Below are positions 60,701 to 64,000 of a stretch of DNA of 64,000 bases, piece by piece. A program made the translations under genes and the position numbers. The stretch comes from Daphnia carinata (lineage: Eukaryota; Arthropoda; Branchiopoda; Diplostraca; Daphniidae). The notes under the pieces were generated by a model that ran no database searches, had not been told where the DNA came from, and saw nothing but the letters and a program-made list of their open reading frames with translations. The first letter of the stretch is position 1; every line of letters starts with the position of its first letter. The stretch spans positions 4,374,501 to 4,438,500 of the forward strand of contig NC_081331.1 of assembly GCF_022539665.2 (NCBI RefSeq), given 5' to 3'.

Positions 60701-63018
60701 AAAATAACTTACGTCTCGGTCTAGGAGAGATCAACTTGACCGCTGGTTTGATATCCGAAGCTGTTTTTTTCATGACTGCAGCCACGGCAGCGCTAATTGC
60801 CGTATCGTCCACCGCTTTCAGTTTCTTGTCGGCCGGTGGTAACAAACCCTCAATCGAGCCCGATCTCTTGATATTCGGACCCTTCTTTTCGGCTGATGAC
60901 GATGGGCTGGCAGCTCCTGGTTTCTTAATGCCAATAGGGGGACTCTTTCCAGGTTCTTCGACTAGACCTGTGGATCGAAACTTGGAATTGAACGTCTTGA
61001 CTGTTTTGGGTCGAGGTGCAAGTTTATCGAGCAATTCTGTCGCTGATGTCGTTGACGCTTCGGTAGGAGGTGCCGTGACGTCTTCAACCTTCTTGCGCGG
61101 AATCTTGGCCAACTTGATTACGGGTGACATGGCTTTAATGGCGGCTAAAGTTTCACGATTCTTTTCAGCCTGTTTTGCTTCTTTGATTTGACTTTCACTT
61201 CGAGGACTAGCTTTGATTTTCGGCTTCTCTTTCCTTTCATCCTTGATGCTCTTGCTTCGATCCCTTCCACTGCTACTACTAGATTTACTATCTCTTGTTG
61301 ACGATGATCTCGATCTATCTCGTTCTCTCTCTTTATCTCGTTTCTTGGGGTCTGATGACTTGCTGTCGCCCTCCTTTGTTTTGGAACTGCTGCTGCTATT
61401 GGACGTCTTCTTGTCTTTTTCTCTTCTCCTGTCTTTTATCCTTTCCTTCTCCTTCGTTTTGTCCTTTTCTTTGGTGTCTGCATACTGGTCGCCAACGGCT
61501 GGTGATGGCTTTGTTTCCTCTTTGGGTTCAACAGGATTGTTTGTACTGTTTACCACATATGTGCCTGCCTTTGATACTTTAATTTTTAAAACAGGTAAGC
61601 CTGTTGATGCTACTTCATTGGGCTTTACTGTTTCATCAATAGTTGGCTGCGGTGGAATTGATGGTACTATGGGTACATTATTATTAGACGACCATTCGGC
61701 GGTAGTCGGGGCAGATAAAAGCTGGTTGTTCACCTCTACTAAACCAGGATTCAACACCTGGTGTTGCAGTTGTTGCTGCGGTTGGGGCTGCTGTTGCTGC
61801 TGCAAAGGCTCGTTAGTATAGTTTGCTGTTCCATCTATATAGACCTGGTGATTGTCGTGACTCATGTTATTGTTCATGGCCACAGCCACAGGCTCAAAGG
61901 GATTTAAGTTATAATAGTCATTATTCTCCATATAGGGTGTGCAGGTGTTCATGTCGAGTGTGGACAGATTCGCCATTGCCATGTCAACACCTTCACCAAT
62001 ATTCATGCCGAGTTGGTCGCCATACGAGGTCGACGTAGTGTCTGGAGCATAGATGGACAAATCCATGTCATCCGGAAGGATGCTCTCCTGTGTCAGCGTG
62101 AATTCTTCGGGTTTGCTGGAAGCGACGCACCAACGTGCCCAAAATTGAGCAGCAAGATTTCGGCAATCTGCAAATGAAACAGGAGTAGGCATTGAAGTAT
62201 AGGAAGACGACACCAGTGGCTGCATGTTTGGCTTACTCTGGTCATTATACTCCTCAGCTATCGACTGTATCATTTGAGATAGGTCGTTATAAGGGAATGT
62301 AGAACGAATCAAACGAGTGACTTCTTCGTCTTTCAGCCGAACCTCTGACATGGGCAACAGTTGGACAAGTTCCAACATCTCGGTCAGTAGCGGTGTATTA
62401 CGCGTCTGTAAAGCTTCAACAAGCCATTTCAGAAGCAAAAAATAAGCTCCTTGCTCATTCAAAAACCTGTTGGAAAAACAATCAATTTAAAAAGGAGAAA
62501 CAAACAAACACAATAAACAAACAAAAAATGTGAATGTTTTAGAACTCACTGGTCCAACAGCTCGTGCGGTGTTGCTTTAAGGACGTGAATGTAGATGCAT
62601 TTACTAACAAGTTTCTTGGAGAATCGTAACATCAGCCTAAATTAAATCATCGTTCAAATTACATCGATAATTTTAAGAAGAATATGTCGAGTTAGGCATA
62701 CCTGGCTACTCGTACGACTTCTCCGGGTCCTTTAATACCGCCATTTGTCGACAGTAAAACACCAAGGCAGTTGAGCAGATCAAGTGGATCAATGCGTGGC
62801 TATGAAACGTAAACAAAAACGTATATAACCTATAACGTAAGCATCGTATAGCAATCAAGGATTCGAATAAGAACTGATGACGTCACTAACCCCCTTCCAC
62901 TCCCTTCGTTCCCAAATGAGCCCAAGGTCGTTGCTATGCGATGGTAATGCCCCGACGTATGCATTACACCTAACTACAATACATATATTTGTTCCATTGT
63001 TTACAGTTCACTTACCAT
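57786..63018 (-). CDS. PPP1R10: PNUTS, protein phosphatase 1 regulatory subunit 10
   Basis: Twelve coding exons: 63018-63016 (ATG only), 62799-62702, 62636-62550, 62466-62237, 62167-60713, 59958-59735, 59657-59291, 59224-59138, 59061-58905, 58821-58338, 58272-58113, 58030-57786. The phases agree and give 1198 residues. Residues about 1-150 form a TFIIS N-terminal (LW) domain. A long Ser/Lys/Arg-rich middle follows. The PP1-binding RVxF-type motif is KTLQW near residue 798, followed by YFELDETER as in vertebrate PNUTS. A His/Gly/Pro-rich part leads to a C-terminal CCCH zinc finger (CX7CX5CX3H). PNUTS brings PP1 to chromatin, controls RNA polymerase II termination and chromosome decondensation. 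The intron 62168-62236 is 69 bases without stop, so it could be retained (1221 residues). The 753-base intron 59959-60712 holds nothing recognised. Confidence 0.95.
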
Positions 63019-63942
63019 TTTGCGTTATGATTATCGGCGTGGAGGAGTCAGGGCAGAATCCTCATTATGTGAAAAGTTTGACTAGGTTTCGAGACGATGA
63101 AATCGTGCCAGTCACAGAATTATTCGCCACTTTGGAGAGTTAAGGTTTTCACTTATTCAACGACAGAATCGACCAGATATCAATTATGTACATGTGTAAA
63201 ATTATTCTTTCTCAATGTAATAACATCTGAATCAAATCGATTTCGTCGAGTCAGAAGACGGCAGCTTCGGATACGGCAAAATGTCTCGTCTCCCTACCCA
63301 GGGCTGTTGGTAGGGAAAAAGGCAAAAAAAAATGGACGACAGAAAAGTTGTTATCTGATGGCTGGGCTTCCTGTCCTGACGCGTAAATCGTTTATATCTG
63401 AGTTCTTCGAGGCGATCGGTATTATATATATTTATCAACAGACACGTTATGTTACGAAGGTGAATTAGTATACTTTTATAAGCAGAAATACGCTTTAATA
63501 TTTGGTTTTTATATGTGGCGAAAGACACGAATTGACCAAACTAACGTCGAATCCTCACAACTACCAAAATGACGTTTCTTCTCCGAAACGCCATCTACTG
63601 TACTTTTTGATCCATCTAGCGACGATTTTGTTTACCTGTATGCCTATTGCCTTACTTATTTTATGGGAGGAGAGTGACAAGAAAAAGTTAAGTATGAATT
63701 ATAGATTTCAAACATTTCCTTCATTAAGGTAATGAAGGAATTCATATAATTCATTAAGGTGAGCAGTACATAATAGATGTTAATCGCATTATTAGAAGTT
63801 ATTTCCAATGTTGCGGAAACCCGTACAGCCGAGATTCGTCTGCTAGCTCATGGTTTCAGACTTTTGAAGTAGTTGAGAAGAACACAAAAACTAGACAGAA
63901 TTTTATACTTATTTAAGGAGAAAAGTGATTTGCCACTAAAAT
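63019..63942. promoter_or_regulatory. Head-to-head region of PNUTS and the last gene
   Basis: 924 bases between two divergent starts. It holds the PNUTS 5' UTR and promoter on the left. A CTCF-like motif lies at 63589-63601. Open frames here show no family motif. Confidence 0.45.
63589..63601 (-). promoter_or_regulatory. CTCF-like motif
   Basis: On the minus strand it reads ACAGTAGATGGCG and fits 12 of 13 positions of CCASYAGRKGGCR, the best match in the window. A weaker relative follows at about 63612. Confidence 0.3.
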
Positions 63943-64000
63943 ATGGCAGCCAGGGTCATATTAAGTCAGGGTTTACGGCAATTGGCAATAAGTCCAATAG
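63943..64000 (+). CDS. Start of a gene cut by the window end, likely mitochondrial protein
   Basis: An ATG in AAAATATGGCAGC opens a frame to the last base: MAARVILSQGLRQLAIS and two more residues. Two Arg, no acidic residue and amphipathic spacing suggest a mitochondrial presequence. Too little is visible to name it. Confidence 0.45.
   Translation, partial: MAARVILSQGLRQLAISPI

Noticed and set aside
60486-60712. Extension of the PNUTS frame past 60713
   Set aside because: A good donor lies at 60712 and the following exon resumes in phase; the extension is intron read-through.

Overview
The window looks like arthropod nuclear DNA, most likely from a small crustacean of the Daphnia kind. The reasons are compact multi-exon genes with introns mostly of 45-80 bases, AT-rich spacers with many A/T and G/C homopolymers, arthropod families such as a DIP-type immunoglobulin protein, and an H4 with the insect-type Met-Thr start. 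The species is inference. All gene models were joined by hand from splice sites and reading-frame phase; none was checked against transcripts.

Layout. 0-10.3 kb: a polyadenylated histone H4 gene (+), a carboxylesterase-like pseudoenzyme (-) that has lost Ser and His of its triad and ends in KDEL, and two tandem ACSF3-type mitochondrial malonyl-CoA synthetases (-). 10.5-15.7 kb: a large palindrome with 2.25-kb arms, each holding a broken multi-exon gene and a run of five hairpins, around a spacer with three tRNA-like sequences. 16-24.5 kb: NELF-B (+), UBL5 (-), RABL6 (+) and the mitotic kinase TTK/Mps1 (-). 26-32 kb: two tandem secreted acid-lipase genes (-). 33.6-40.5 kb: PHYHD1 (+), a C6orf136/DUF2358 protein (-), mitochondrial uS7 (+), an intronless alkyladenine DNA glycosylase (+) and a short protein resembling the gasdermin N-terminal domain (+). 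41-47.9 kb: a GPI-type three-Ig DIP/lachesin protein (-) with a 4.7-kb first intron. 47.9-56.4 kb: gene-poor DNA rich in homopolymers, with two small-ORF candidates. 56.4-63 kb: SREK1IP1 (-) and PNUTS/PPP1R10 (-). The last 58 bases begin a further gene (+).

There is no single pathway. Most genes are housekeeping: transcription elongation (NELF-B, PNUTS), splicing (UBL5, SREK1IP1), mitosis (TTK; PNUTS also acts there), mitochondria (ACSF3 pair, uS7m). Several neighbours share short head-to-head promoter gaps (C6orf136/uS7m, UBL5/RABL6) or end within 300 bases of each other (NELF-B/UBL5, RABL6/TTK, PHYHD1/C6orf136). The most unusual items are the palindrome with its hairpin array, the gasdermin-like protein, and the KDEL-tailed dead esterase.
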